Counted from the first letter of the stretch, positions 24,401-39,400 are shown. The stretch is 64,000 nucleotides of DNA from Asterias rubens (GCF_902459465.1 NC_047067.1:22133680-22197679), one strand, 5' to 3'. Notes: generated by a model not told the origin, from the letters alone. Translations and numbers: made by a program.

Positions 24401-27400
24401 CAAAGCCCAGCCCATGTCTGGTGTTGGACCCCTATTGATGTATGGTCCCTTTGGGACCGGCAAGACACACACCTTGGCGACAGCGGTTATAAACACCCTG
24501 AGAGCACGTCCTGATTGCAAAATCCTCATCTGTACATACACAAACAGGTGAAGATAAGAACGTGTTTAATAACACATAAGCCCCTTTCACACGAGAGGCA
24601 TTTTAGCAAGGGTCCCTTGCTAAATTGTAGCTTGTCTGTAAAATTTTACAAAATGTTCCTGGTGTGAAAGGGCAACAATTGTTTCTACTGTCTAAGTTCT
24701 TTTGCAAAATATTGGTACATTTTACAACCATGCTAAAACTAAGCAAGGGAACCCAGTTAAATTTCTGTCGTGTGAATAGCACTTAAGATGCTTTCTGCTC
24801 TACCAGCCAGGCTTCTGATGGATGATACCCAAGCCTACATTCGTATGGACTGTAAAGGGGGTAACCCTGTTTCAGCCCCAGGAGTAGGTGGCTCCTAGTG
24901 GATGATACCCATGCCTACATCCTTACAGACTGAGAAGGGGGTAACCCTGTTTCAGCCCTAGGAGTAGGTGGCTCTTAGTGGATGATACCCATGCCTACAT
25001 CCTTAGGGACTGTGAAGGGGGTAACCCTGTTTCAGCCCTAGGAGTAGGTGGCTCCTAGTGGATGATACCCATGCCTACATCCTTAGGGACTGTGAAGGGG
25101 GTAACCCTGTTTCAGCTCTAGGAGTAGGTGGCTCCTAGTGGATGATACCCATGCCTACATCCTTAGGGACTGTGAAGGGGGTAACCCTGTTTCAGCCCTA
25201 GGAGTAGGTGGCAAATGACCCCTGGAAAAAATTGTTTATTGTAGCCCACACCTTGAAGTCGCTTTCAGGCCTTGTGTGTCTGGCGACTTGCATTAAGAAA
25301 AAAAAAAACTTTCACAAATTTGTTTGTTTTAATCAAGGGTGGCGGAAGATTTTTGAAATCAGTAAATTATATTTTAGAATTCTGTACACCTCCGAACAAA
25401 CAAAAATGCCAATTAATATTTTAAACATTTTATCCAAGTTTCTATTCTGAGCAGTTTCAAGTCTATTTATTTTGTTTTGAAGCAATATCTTTAAATACTA
25501 AATGCAATTTAGATTAAGCCAATATAAGAATTGAGCAGTATTTTCATCACTTCGTCTTGTAACACAAAAAAACCTTTCTTTGTCGTTAAAGTGCCGCAGA
25601 TTTGTACATCACTCAACACTTTGATGAGTTTGTAAGGAGTAATGGCCTTGTCAAGATGGCCCGTGTCTACGCAAAATACCGAGAAATCAAAGCAATACCA
25701 GAGACAGCACGGACGTACGCTTTCATGACAGATGGAGCGATTCGAAATCTAACAGCCAATGAGATCAAAGCGAGCAGTATTGTCATCACAACCATCACAA
25801 CGTCGCACAAGCTGTCACCCGCTAAGTTAAAGGGACACTTCACCCATATCTTGATTGACGAAGCTGGACACGCATTGGAGACTGAAACACTTCAACCTTT
25901 GACCTTGGCTACAAAAGATACGTGCGTGGTTCTCGCTGGGGACCATGTGCAGATGAGTCAAAAGGCGAGTTTCAATTAAATTAACAGATTTATATAACTC
26001 AAATGAGTAATCAAGTATGCCGAGTGATCAACGTCAACTTTTAACCAGTGACTTTTTGAGCGTTACAATAGGTTTATAAAAATTTGACACTGAAGAAAGA
26101 GGTAATTTTAATAATCAGTACAATCAAAACGGTATTGGCAGGCATGCAACTTTTCCTTGGATCAGGTGATTTTTTTTTTTTTTTTTTTTTAAGACAGTGG
26201 ACACTATTGGTAATTGTCAAAGACCAGTCTTCTCACTCGGTGTATCTCAACATATGCATAAAATAACAAACTTGTGAAAATTTGAGCTTGATTGGTTATC
26301 GGAGTTGCGAGATAACTATGAAAGAAAAAACACCTTGTCACACATAGCTGTGTGCTTGCAGATGCTTGATTTCGAGACCTCAAATTCTAAACTTGAGGTC
26401 TCGAAATCAAATTCGTGGAAAATTACTTCTTTCTCGATAACTACGTCACTTCAGAGGGAGCCGTCTCTCACAATGTTTTATACTATCAACCTCTCCCCAT
26501 TACTCATTACCAAGTGAGGTTTTATGCTGATAATTATTTTGAGTAATTACCAATAGTGTCCACTGCCTTTAAATCTCAGTTTTACCATTCAGAATAAAAA
26601 AAAATACCATACAAACCATTGAAATTTTGTAATTACCTCTTTTTTTTTGGTGAAGTTACAGTTGCATGCCTGTATTGGAGTAATTACAACTGCAGTGCTC
26701 AAGCTTAATTTCCTAAAACCTAAACCTTAACATGTAATTGTTTCATGCTGCTATTTTGTTTTGTAGGTATTTTCACGCCGAGCTCGCCAAGCTAAGTTCA
26801 ACATGTCGCTCCTCGAGCGTCTGTTCTACATGAAAGTGGGCAGAATACTTCTCCATTCCAACTACCGGACAAACCAGGACATCTTGAACTTCATTTCCCG
26901 AGCATTCTACCTCGGAAGGTCGGCTGAAAAGACGATGACTGCGGTGATTAAACACGAACCGTTTCCGGGATTCAAACATCCTTTGTTGTTCTGTACGGTC
27001 AAGGGTCAAGATCAACCAATGGGAGCTTCGTATATTAATCAACACGAGGTAAATTTGTAACACGGAAATCCGCGTGAAAAAATTGATGCAAACGCTATTG
27101 CATTGCAGACACGTGCAAGATAACAGCTTTATTTACCGCGCAAAATGTGTTGTCTTACATTTTAAATCTTTTACTTTTCAAAATTCTTATTCCATCAAAA
27201 TTTTGAAGCTTACCTTTCATACAGAATAAAGACTTCCGTAAATTCACTTTGTATACACAATGAAACTGTGCGCCTATAGGCCATTCGCCCATTCGTGTAT
27301 GTTTCAGTGGTTTGCGAACAAAACATTGGCAAACAGGAGGCGAGCTTAACATCAGCTGAAATAGAAAGGAAAATCAAAATAACATTAAAGAGTAAAATAA

Positions 27401-30400
27401 AAAAATAACTGAATTTAATTACAATCCACTTATCCTTGACCCTAAGCATTACTGATAATAAAATATTTATCTTAAATCTAAATGTCAATGTGCGTTGATT
27501 TTTCAGGTGGACCAGCTAGTGGTCAACGTTCAATTCCTACACAACAACTGGCCAGTGGAAAAGTGGGGGGCAATTGACAAGAATAGTATCTCCATTGTGA
27601 CTCCCTACAAGATGCAGGTATGTTAAACAAAAAAATAATGTTATAATATTTGTTTTTGTTGTAAAACATTATTTTTAAGTGCAAAGATATTAGCAAAAGT
27701 GAACTGGGAACTTTGTCTCATATTCACATAGGAATTAAGGTAAAAAAAAGGCTCTACTTGGACAGTCGTCAAAACGGATAATTGACCAGCAAGTTCATCT
27801 GTCGATCAACAAAACATTGATCAAGGCCCAATTTCATAAAACTTCTTACTGCGCAATTCCGTTCTTATGACACCCTGTAAAGCACATAATTTGTTGGGCA
27901 GTAAGCGCAGAATTCTGCGGGAAGCAGAGCTATATGAAGTTGGTTGCAGATAGCTGAATATCTCTAAAATAATGAATTTTTCTATGCATTAGGTAAACCT
28001 GATTCGCCAAGAGCTTCGAAAAGCTCGCCTTCCACACATCGACGTAGGAGTAGTCGAAAATGTGCAAGGTACAGTTTTGTGTATATGTTATTTCAACAAA
28101 TTGCGCCACAGCGTCTTTAAAACATAGGTCTCATAATTCAAAACATAGACTCACATCTTGCAGGAAATTCTGTATGTTACATCGCCAGGAGTGTCACTGA
28201 GTACAGCGCCAGGAGTGTCACTGAGTACAGCGCCAGGAGCGTCACTGAGTGACGGACATGTGCGCTATATAAGAAGCCACAATTATTATTATTGCTAAAA
28301 TTCATTTTTGAGAGAACTTTAGTGAAGCTACTTACAATAATGATCTCTGTAGCATAACACCTTCTTTTATTAAAGTAGCTTCAAGCTATCCTTAGAAATA
28401 TCTATTGATCTTATAAAATGCAGTTATAGGACAATTTGTTTTGACCAGAAGGGGACCAGTACACTGTCTTCTTTCTAAGAAAGGAGCGGTTGTTGCTAGA
28501 TATTTTTCCTTTTTTGTTTTTGTTTTTCGGTAGTTAAAAAACTCTGTTTTCTGCATAGGCCCTACATGTTAATCATTTGTTACAACTCAACAGGGAGGCA
28601 GTTCCGTGTGTTGGTAATCAGCACAGTACGTACACGCAGCACGCTAAACAAGGCCCAGATGACAACCTACGTATCAAGTATCAGTCCAGCGACTCGTCCC
28701 GATGAGATCTACGACTATGGGTTCCTGTCTGACCACAGGCTTCTGAACACGGCCATGACCCGAGCACAGTCCCTCGTCATGGTCGTTGGGGATCCAACTG
28801 CCCTGTGCTCAGAGGGTGAATGCTCCCAGACGTGGAGGAAATACTTGGAGAAATGTGAGGAGAAGGGGACTCTGTTCCCAATAGTAAGTTGGTAACTTCT
28901 TTCAAAAGTTTCCCATTGACTTTAAAATGGCCACGTTAGGCGAGAAGACTGAAATAATGTGCTTTTAGGGGACGTTTAAAGTGCCAGGAAGAACAATAAA
29001 AAGAAATAAACGCAGCGCGATTCTGACCAACGCCTTGCCCTCCCAAAGCTCACAGTTCGGGCCTGCTCCTCCCCTCCCATCAGGGCCCCTTGGTTTCTTG
29101 CTTATCAGTTTGGTTTATTGTTTGAAGAATAAAGCCCTCAAAAGGTGAAAACTCACCTGTATGGCAGTTCTTATAAAATGGGTTTGTCACACAGTTACCA
29201 ACTTTCCAGTCGCTGATACAACCCTCTCCTTCCTAGATGTGGTAGGTTTTAAGGAGTACCTTTGTGTCTGGGGCATCACTGAAAAGACCGATCCAGTAGG
29301 CTCCGCCCACGACGCACATGTGAGCAAGAACACGTGGGGCTCTCCAATGCCTAACTGCACAACTCTGCCGCGGGTGCCAAGATACGCGCACGCATGTCGG
29401 ACCTTATTTGTCGGACCTTTGTTGCGTTGTGTTTGGTAAATACTTAAGGGGGCGGAGCTTAGTGGATCAGTCTATTGACCATGACAAGGTTATCAGTTAC
29501 TTATCGAAAGTTACTCTATTTAATTCTTGTCTGTTTTTCATTTTCTAGTTATTCATTTACAATTAAAGACAGTTGGTAATTCTAATGGTATAATTAACGA
29601 GCTAGTAATAGAGCAGTCTACACAGGAACTTACCAACTCATTCTACAACGTAAATCACACAAAAAAACAACCTCTAATTGTGTTTGTTTGTTTGTTTGTT
29701 TTAACCCTCAGGGAACAACGGTGGAAGGAATTCGACAAGAGTTGGAAGCAGCCAAGCAACAGCTGAACCCAGACGCCCCCGTCTTTCAGCCCGGCAAGAA
29801 ATCCAAAGGCAAATCTTCATCTATGGGCGACGACCTTCCCATCAAAAAGAAAACTTACCAAATTGAGGATGATTTCTGGACAACTGAGGACGACAAGGTT
29901 TTACCGGATGGAATCCTTAAGGAGCTTTACAAACAGATCGTTGATGAAGAGCAGAATGCCGGCGCTGATTCAGAGAAAGTAGAAGACGGTGATATTCGTC
30001 CAAATGGGCTCAGAAGGAGAAAAGCTCCCAAATTCCGAATGGTAGAGGAAAACGACCGCATAGTGCTTGCGTTTGATAACAAAGACACGTCCGAAGAAGA
30101 TGATGGTGTCTTGAGGAATGATATGCATGACGAGAAAGCCCGTCAGACAGCATTGAATCAGGTCAAGGAACATCCAGACAGGTTCAAGACGTGCTCCTTC
30201 CGCTGTGAGCAGACGGGACTCTCCTACGCCATTCCACTCGATGAAGATTCATCCGGGAAGATATCCATCACCAGCAAGAGGAGGCGGGGAAGGGCCTTAA
30301 ACATGGATGAGGTGATTGTGGAAGTACTTGAAGATCCAGATAACCTATCGGTTCCTGACGATGAAAAGAAGAAGTTGTACGGGCAGGTCATTTGTATCTT

Positions 30401-33400
30401 GAAGAGGGCTCCGAAATCCTCCGTTATGATGAGAGCAGTTTGTAAACTGGACGAGCATAAATCCAATCGGATGGTCCCGATCGACCGCACATTGCCCAAG
30501 TTCTTCATTATGTCGGAAGACAATGACTTAAACAAAAAGAACACTGGGCCATCTCCGGACTTTGTGTTTGTTACCATCTACCGTCACAACAGAGAAACTC
30601 ATGACTTGCAAGTTGAAATGAATGTGACGGTGTCTAGGAGGGATCGACCACACAAGCTGTTTATCGTCGAGTATGTTAAATGGTTGGCTAATGCTCCATT
30701 CCCAGTTGGCGTAGTTACAGAAGAACTCCTACAGGGCGATGACAAAGAGACAGGTCTCCGTATTCTGAAGTTACTGCATGGTGTGAAGGATAACTGGAAA
30801 CCTTCCACTCTTGAGGAACTACAGTCGACGTTCCCGAATGAGTGGGCAATACCAGATGTGGAGATTAACAGACGATTTGATGCAAGACCCCTAGCTGCCT
30901 TCACCATCGACCCTCCAGGCTGTCGTGATCTTGATGATGCCCTTACTGTTCACATGGTTGACGGGAATTACCAAGTCGGAATACACATCGCCGATGTTTC
31001 CTTCTTCGTGTCTAAAGACAGCTTGGTAGACAAAGAAGCCAAGAGTAGAGCAACCTCCTTCTACTCGTCTTTAGGTGACCCAATCAACATGCTGCCCCCT
31101 CAGCTAAGCAACAGGTTTTGCAGTTTGCTCCCCGGAGTAGACAGGTTGACCATCTCTGTGTTTGTCACTCTCGACAAGAGCGGAGCTGTTGTTGGCGAGG
31201 TCAATATTGTTCGGTCAGTTATTCAGTCCAGAATCCAGATGACCTACGAAGACGCTGAGGAAGTCATCAAGAGGAATAGTCCAGAGGAAAATCACAACAC
31301 TATCCAAGAAAAAATTTTGATCTTGAGTAAATTGGCTCAAGAGAGACGTCGAGCTCGTCTAGGAATTGGAAGTTACGCTTTCTCTCACGACTCCGAGGAA
31401 GAAGAACTGTTGCATCCTCTGTCCCATTCCATGGTAGAAGAAATGATGCTCCTAGCCAACGAAACAATCGCACGCTTTGTGGCCACCACCGACCAAGATT
31501 GTGCTCCATTACGAAGACAGCTCCCTCCGAGTGAAGAAGCAGTCACTGAGTGGTTGAGTAAACACGGTAGAGACCGTCCTAACTCCGTTGATCTACATTC
31601 AAGGACTCTTCCCGTTGTTGTTCAAAACGAAGAAGCTAATGATGTGACCATGATCAAGGAGAAGTGGAGAAAACTTCACGATCTCGTCATATGTGAAGGC
31701 AGACCTCAGATGTCTAAAATCGTTGACCTAATCTGCAGCGATGAGAATCATCCCCAGCTTGCCGTGGCCCGAACCAATTTCTTCCTCGTTCAAGAGACAG
31801 CGGGTTACATAAGATCCGGGGAACTGCCTGATGACAAGAGAGGGCATTACTCGTTAGGTATGCCGACCTACACGCATTTCACTTCGCCAATCCGACGCTA
31901 CTTTGACTTGGTTGTTCATCGTATCCTGATCACCTTGTTGACTAATAAGAATGCCATACAAGGAGCTGCACCAATAGAACCACCATACGTAGCAGAAGAG
32001 CTGGAACTGATCTGCCACCATTGTAACAATCAAGCCATCAATTCCAAACGCTTCGAGAAGGAAACCCTTGCTTTGAACTTTGCCTTGAAACTCGAGAAAG
32101 ATCCTCAGACATTCCAAGTATTTGTCAGCGACGTCTCAGATATGAGATTGGATTTAATGTTTCCCTACAGACGTTTTATTCCTTGGCAGACACGACGATT
32201 GGCGCTAAAGCTCCTCAAGCCGAAAAGCAAACCAGAGATTGATGACACCAAGACGGAATTAGAACTGAATTGGAAAGAGCGGATTTTTGAGATGCATGGT
32301 TCCACTGACGTACTACGACCTATTCCACATGGTGTGATGTATAACCTTGACAAAGAGAAGATGGTAGCAAAGGTTCCTAATGCTCAGTGGCAGCAGATTC
32401 TGGTAGGAATTCAAGAAGATCGGCCTGATCTTATTAAAAACGCTGTCTTGGTTGCAAAAAGCGAGCAACAGCTTCAGGAACGATTGACGCAAATGCGACG
32501 ACATACGGGTCAAAATCTTCCCATTGGGGAGATAACCTGCGAGAAGGCAGATGCCAGCCCTGCACTCTCCGTCAATTTCATGCGCACCTTTGAGCGAGGC
32601 GACGTCGTCAATGTACAGCTCCATGCAATAACTCAGAGGGGCATACTCATGCCAAGCATTCAACTATTTGCTCTTACGCCGAAGCTTCACCTCTGCACAG
32701 AGCATCGGGCAAACGCCATCGAGTGTTTCTCTGAGGTAGCCAAATTCCGGGCTGACGTAATAACTGAGGACATCGCACTTTACAAGAGTATATGGTTGCC
32801 CATTCTGAAGATGGCCGCAGCACACAATGCTGTCCAGGAAGGCGGAAGTAGTGTTGTTCAGTACGTAGATGTTACGTGGGAACGAATCCAGAAGGAAGAT
32901 GAGCCGTCTCAAATCAGAGGGTTATTTGTGATGACAAAGAACTTCTGCAACGATAGAAATCTGTCGATACGCAGTGGTGATTATCTGTGTATACGTTACA
33001 CCAATCTGCCACTGATTCCTGAGGTGAACTTGCAACGTCGGCTCGATATGAAGAAGAGGGGACCGACTGAAAACAAAAATCTCTCTGAGGTTTACCTGGG
33101 CAAAAGTACGTTTGTTGTCCATACAGTTGTTGATGTGGAAGACGTCGACCCATGGACTGACGATTGGATACTGAATGTTCAAGTCAAGATCAATCAACAC
33201 TCAACTCCCTTTCCTGAGGTCTTGCTTAGGTCCAAGAAAAGACCAAGGTGTACCATCGAGTTGCTCTCCAAGGCAACGAGTGACCGGTACGTGTAACTAC
33301 TTTTCAGTCTTTGAAAAAAAACATATCCGCATTTTTCTGTTTTTTCTCCTGAAGACGAGCAGAGTACACTGTTCGAAATGCCAGGACCAAACCAGCTCTT

Positions 33401-36400
33401 TTCAGAGCCATCATTCTCTCCAAAGAGAATTATTATATGGTTGTAACCGCAAGTTTACTAAGGGAATAAAAGGGTAGTGACGAGTTCTTAAACTGTCGTT
33501 TAAAACCGGCAGGGTCATGGCTGTGCGATAATGGCACGGCCACGACCCTGCAAGATTTTAAACGGCAGTTTAAGGATGAGTGGCTAAAATAGCACGGTGA
33601 GATCGACCACCCCTTGGAACGAGGTTGTGGGCTAACCCGCACAAACGTATCCGAAAACAACCGATTATAAACAGCTCCAGCTGGTCATTATCAACCGTTT
33701 AAACACCCCCACGTGGCGCGCTCCCCACCAATAGGAATAGCGAAACTGTCTGGGGTATTTATGAAAATTATTAATAGTTTATTCACATCAACATGATTGA
33801 ATTGGGATTAGAAGGAACCCCATTGATATCTCGCAAATTGATATTTCAATTCTCTCAATTTGATATTTCAATTAAATCAAATTGGGTATTTCACAAACTA
33901 ATACCTTGCAATCATTGCCTTGATTATATAGAAATGCCTTTTCAACAACGAAATGCATCTAAGTTGGTCTTTACATCACTCTTTAAGGTTTTACTTAATA
34001 AATAAGAAACGCTAATTGGTGGTTTTTTTTCCCACAGACGAGTTGAGCAAGCCATTGAGAACCTTGACCAAGCTACATCTCTTGTTCACGGAATCTGTCT
34101 TCATGACGCCGAGCAACGCCGACAGGGGCGCGGTCAGTAAACTTTTATATTTCAAGTTGTAGGGCCTTTTGGATTAAAGTTAGTACTTTCTCTTGTGTAT
34201 GGGGTTTCACAGCTGAGCGGTCTAAGGCAGTGGAATCAAGTTTGGTATTTTAAAGAAAATGGGTTCGAATCCTGGCCTGGGCACAATTTCATAGAGCTGC
34301 TAGGCACAAAAATTTGCTTAGCGTGAAATTTTTGCCTTGATAAAAAACAGGATTACCAACCAAATTTCCATTTGTTGCATATTTCTTGTTCCTTGTATTC
34401 CGTTACTTGTTGTTTGCTTATCCTGACATAAATTTCACGCTAAGCAAATTTTGTGCTTAGCAGCTGTATGAAATTCGGCCCTAGCCAGTTGTGACATTTA
34501 TCATAATTGCTTCTCTCCCGCAAGAATTACAAATGGGTACTGGTGAGCGGTTGGGAGTAACCTGCGATGGACTGGCATCCTGTCCAGGGGGAATAGAAAT
34601 ATTCTCAGTTGTTTAATGCCATGGAAACCGGATGTAAACACCAGCCTGATGAGCCATATTGGCTTGGGACAGATTTTATTTTACTTTCTCTAGTGCGTTC
34701 AAAATCATTTAAACTACAAACAATAATTAACAGTGGAATACTTTATTGGTTTACAATCACATAGAAAGCAACTTTCCGACTTAAGACAAACCAAAATGGC
34801 AGCAAATTTAAGACTTTCAAAGACTTTATACTGGTGTGTGTTTTCTCAATTTGCAGATTCTGTTTTCAGGAGGCTGATTAGAACTGGGAAAGCAATCACA
34901 TCTTTTGACATCACAGACTCTCCGTTTCCTCACCCGAATGACTCCCAGAAGGATGCTCTAAGACTAGCTCTGCAACAAGAGTTTACCATCATCCAAGGAC
35001 CACCTGGTAGGAAACACGTTTAATAACAATCTACTCTCCGTTTATCATTGCAACAGCCCATTCCTTAAGCCGTATAAAGCCCCTTTCACACAAGAGCAAT
35101 TTAGCAAGGGTCCCTTGCTATTAATTGTAGCATGGTTGTAAAATTTTACAAAATGTACCTCGTGTGAAAGAAGAACAACTATTTCTACTGTCCAAGTTCT
35201 CTTGCAAAATCTTGTCTAATTACAACCATGCTAAAATTCAACAAGGGACCCCAGTTAAATTTCTGTCGTGTGAACAGCACTTACACAACGACACTTATTC
35301 CCACCATCTGTAAGAAATGGGGTTGGTCAGGGGGCCTTTGGTGCAACCCTCACCTATGGAACAAACTTCCTCCAGAAATCCGCCAGTCTGACTCAGTGAT
35401 GAAATTAAAAAAAATGTTGAAGACTAAACTTTTCAGAGCTCGTTAATTTGTTTACTGTTAATTCTTTATTTTATCAACATCTCTCCATTGCTTGTTACCA
35501 AATAAGTTTTTATGCCAACAGTTATTTGAGTAATTACGAATAGAGTCTACTGCCTTTAATATCATATCCAACCTTAACGCAATTGTATCATGTGCATCTT
35601 CTTAATCAGGAACCGGGAAGACAGTCACTGGTGCCCATCTTGCGCATTTCTTCACCGAAGTCAACAAGACATTGCAAGATTCAGGACGACCTCCACAGGT
35701 TCTCTACTGTGGACCATCCAACAAGTCGGTGGATGTTGTTGCACGTGAGTTTAGTGGGATTCTTCCACGGACAAATCTTTGAATATTTAAACTCCAAAAC
35801 CATTCTTAACTTTTTGTGACACCGTCCACAACCAGGGGCCAAGACACAGCTAAGCACAACAAAATTATGCTTACCAGAATAAGGTTACCAGGCAAACAAC
35901 CATGTCAAATGTACAATTTGTGACTGGCGTCCTATTTATTTCTGCTTAGAAAAAAAAAAATTCAGTAATGTTTTCTGCCTTAGCAGCTCTATGAAATTGG
36001 GCCCTCATTCTGTTGTTTACTAAGAAGGAGTATTCACTGACAATTTATAGTTTGATTACCAATAGATAGTTCCCACATGAAGTAAATAGGCCGTCTTTAC
36101 GGGCAATTTGGAACACACAGCGCTGCGTTTTGCGCGAGAACAGCGTGCAGCACGCGCACATTTCACAAAACTCGTTGCCTGATTGGTTAGTTAATAGCGT
36201 GGTTGCGCTAATAAACTGAGCGCTTGACGCACCTGCAAGCCAAAACTCAATTTGCCCGTAAACATGGCGTCCATTGCAACTTAACGCTTTGCTCTCTTTT
36301 CATACTACCATTATTACAGACTACTTAATCAGACTTGGTGTGTCGGTCATCCGAGTATGCAACCGAAGAATCGAAGAGTTCGACTTTCCGATTCCAGACC

Positions 36401-39400
36401 AACGAGGCACCACTGATGGTCCTGGGAGTAGTTCCCAAGAAGTCAAGATGGATCCGAGGCTTCAGCAGATTGCTCTACATCACCTCATTAGAAGGAAGGC
36501 TAATTCATTCAGTCAATACATCAACAGCATGTACCGACAATTCCAGTCGCCGGATTACAGCATAACCTTTGAAGATCTAGATGAGTATAGCAGACTGATC
36601 AGAAAGGCAGAGGTAAGTTTGTGGCAGGAAGGCTGTGTAGAGGTGCTGGTCACCTGTTCCTCCTCGCCACTCACTGGCTTGGAATTTTTTGCTATTTTGT
36701 GTATTTGTATTTTTATGCCAGTAAAGTCTAATAAAACTAAACTAAAATTAAAAATATATAGCATTATATTATTTTAAAGGCACTAGATGTGTTTAGTAAT
36801 TACTCAAAATATATATATTAGCATAAAATCTTTCTTGGTAACCAGCAACGGATAGCTGTTGTTAGTATTAAACATTGAGAGAAACAACTCCCTCTGAAGT
36901 AACAAAGTTTTTGAGAAAGAGTTAACTTCTTACTGAATTATTTGAACCTGAGCAAGACTTCAGGCCTGAAGCCTTTCTCAGGCATCTGAAAGCACATAAA
37001 GTTGTGCAACAAGGGTTTTCTTCTTTTTCCTTATTTTCTTGCAACTAAGATGACCAATTGAGCCAAAGTTTTCTGAGATTTATTGCTTTATGCAATTATG
37101 TTTACCAATCATGTTCAGTGCCTTTAACGTTCATTTGCGTGGCAGTGGCAGTGTCATGGCCGAGCGGTGAAGAGCACCGGATTCAAGCTCTGGTGTTTGA
37201 TCGGCAGGGTGTGGGTTCGGATCCCGGTTGTGACACTTGCTACATCAAATTGGGGAGGTAGTGCTTTCTGCTCTACCGGCCAGGCTTCGAATTGATGATA
37301 CCCAAGCCTACATTCGTATGGACTGTGAAAGGGGTAACCCTGTTTCAGCCCTAGGAGTAGGTGGCAACGGCCTCTGGAAAATATAATCGTAGCCCACACC
37401 TTGAAGTGGCCTTCAGGCCTTGTGTGTCAGGTCTCAGGCAAAAAAAAAATAATAATAATAATTTGATATTTATTTATATATTTTAGAACAATTTCAATCG
37501 TTTTATGTTTTTTTTTTGGGTTCTGTTGTGATACAGGAGGAGGAGCTACCGAAGTACAAGGTGGTTTTGTGTACATGCAACGAGGCAGGGAGTAAAAGAA
37601 TCGAGAAGTTTGTCAATGCGATCCAGTGCATTGTGGACGAGGCTGGTATGTGTAATGAACCAGAAACATTGATACCACTAGTGAGCACCAATCCACTCCA
37701 GATCGTTCTGATTGGTGATCATAAACAACTCAGGTAAGATTTGTTTTAACTTTCAAAAAATAACAGTTAAAGGGAAGGTACACTATTGGTAGTTGTCAAA
37801 GACCAGTGTTCTCACTTGGTGTGTCTCAACATGTATAAAATAACAAGCCGGTGAAAATTTGGGCTCAATTGTCATGGGAGTTGGGAGAAAATGATGACGG
37901 TAAAAACACCCTTGTTGGACGAATTTGTGTGCTTTCAGATCGGAATAAAAGACTTCTAGCTTGAAGTCTTTTATTATTTTAGTGATAAATTACCTCTATT
38001 TCAAAATCTATGCTACTTCAGAGGGAGCTGTTTCTCACAATGTTTTATACTATCAACAGCTCTCAAATGCTTGTTACTAAGTAAGTTTTTAAGTTCATAT
38101 TTGTTTTGAGTAATTACCAAACGTGTACCTTCCCTTTAAAGGTGTACTCCCCCCCCAAAACATAGCTACTACTTGGGGGCAAAACAGCCTTAAGGCCCGG
38201 TCACACAGGCCCCCGATATTGTGAAGGAAAACGAGAACGATAAAAATGCACGCCTCGATTGGTTGAACTGCTCCACGCAGAATACGCACACGCTTATTCA
38301 ATCAATCGAGGTTTTATCGTTTCCGTTTACGTTCTTGTTATCGGGGCCTGCGTGACCGGGCCTAAACTAAGCAATTTTGGTTTCTTATAAAAGATAATTT
38401 CTGGGTAAATTTAGGGCATTTTTCCCATTTCAAAGTTTACTAGTTTCAAGTGATTATAACACCTATATCGGCCTCCTTGTTTTTGGCAAATCAGCTTATC
38501 CCTGTTCTTGCTTTTCTAAAAATGTAACTTTTCAAGTTTGGCTGTTTTTTTTTCTCATGGAAGAGATGTGCATTCCTTAGCCAGCTGTTTTGCTTGGTAT
38601 CAATTTCATTTATCATACTTATGAAGGTATTTTTTTTGTTTCTTGGTATTTAGACCAATCATCCAGGAGCGCACAGCCGTTCAACTCGGCATGGGGATAT
38701 CATTGTTGGAGAAGTATCAAGACTTGGCTCAAATGCTGACTATTCAGTACCGTATGGTAAGTTGACATCACAAACACCAACTTGTTAGTTTGTTACTGGT
38801 TCAAAAAACTATGTTTTTAAGTTTCAGTTATCCAAGATAAAAGTTACTACATTTTCATTTGAAGTAATCCAAATGCTTTCACCGACCACATTTCGTGAAT
38901 GAACACCAACCCTTAAAGATCTGCATGAATCGTTCCTCAGATTTGATACTTCTGTTTTGCGAAATATTATCCAACCCAATGTATGTTACTTCCAAGGGAA
39001 TTCTCTTTCAAAATAGTTCTAACTGTCAACAGCTGCAGTGCTTCTCACATAGTAATTTGTTATGGTATTTCTTTTTGGCTCCATTTCCCGCCTTCCTGCA
39101 TCACCAAGCTATCCACATTCAGATAACGATCAGAGCATACCGATTGAAATGTCGAGTTGAAACCAATGGTTCTTTTCAGAACCATTCCAACTCATTTAGG
39201 GATTATCATTACATGGTGTTAACGCAAACCTGTCTATATCGTCGTATTTCCACCATGCAAAGTTTCAAATCCTACTCAAGTTTAATTTGCAAAGTAAACT
39301 TTTCAATGGTCCCATTCTAGCACGAGTCCATCTGTGAGTTTCCATCGCAAGAGTTCTACAGTGGAAAGTTAGAGACGGCAGACAGTGTGACGGAACGGAG

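Noticed and set aside
26170-26190. Poly-T tract as a terminator
   Set aside because: It is immediately next to a MITE end inside an intron of a pol II gene and is more simply a poly-A tail or slippage tract.
29970-33200. Several minus-strand open frames opposite the large RNB exon
   Set aside because: They are shadows of the coding strand. They have no domain sense, and the plus-strand frame is open for about 1190 codons with a clear RNB signature.
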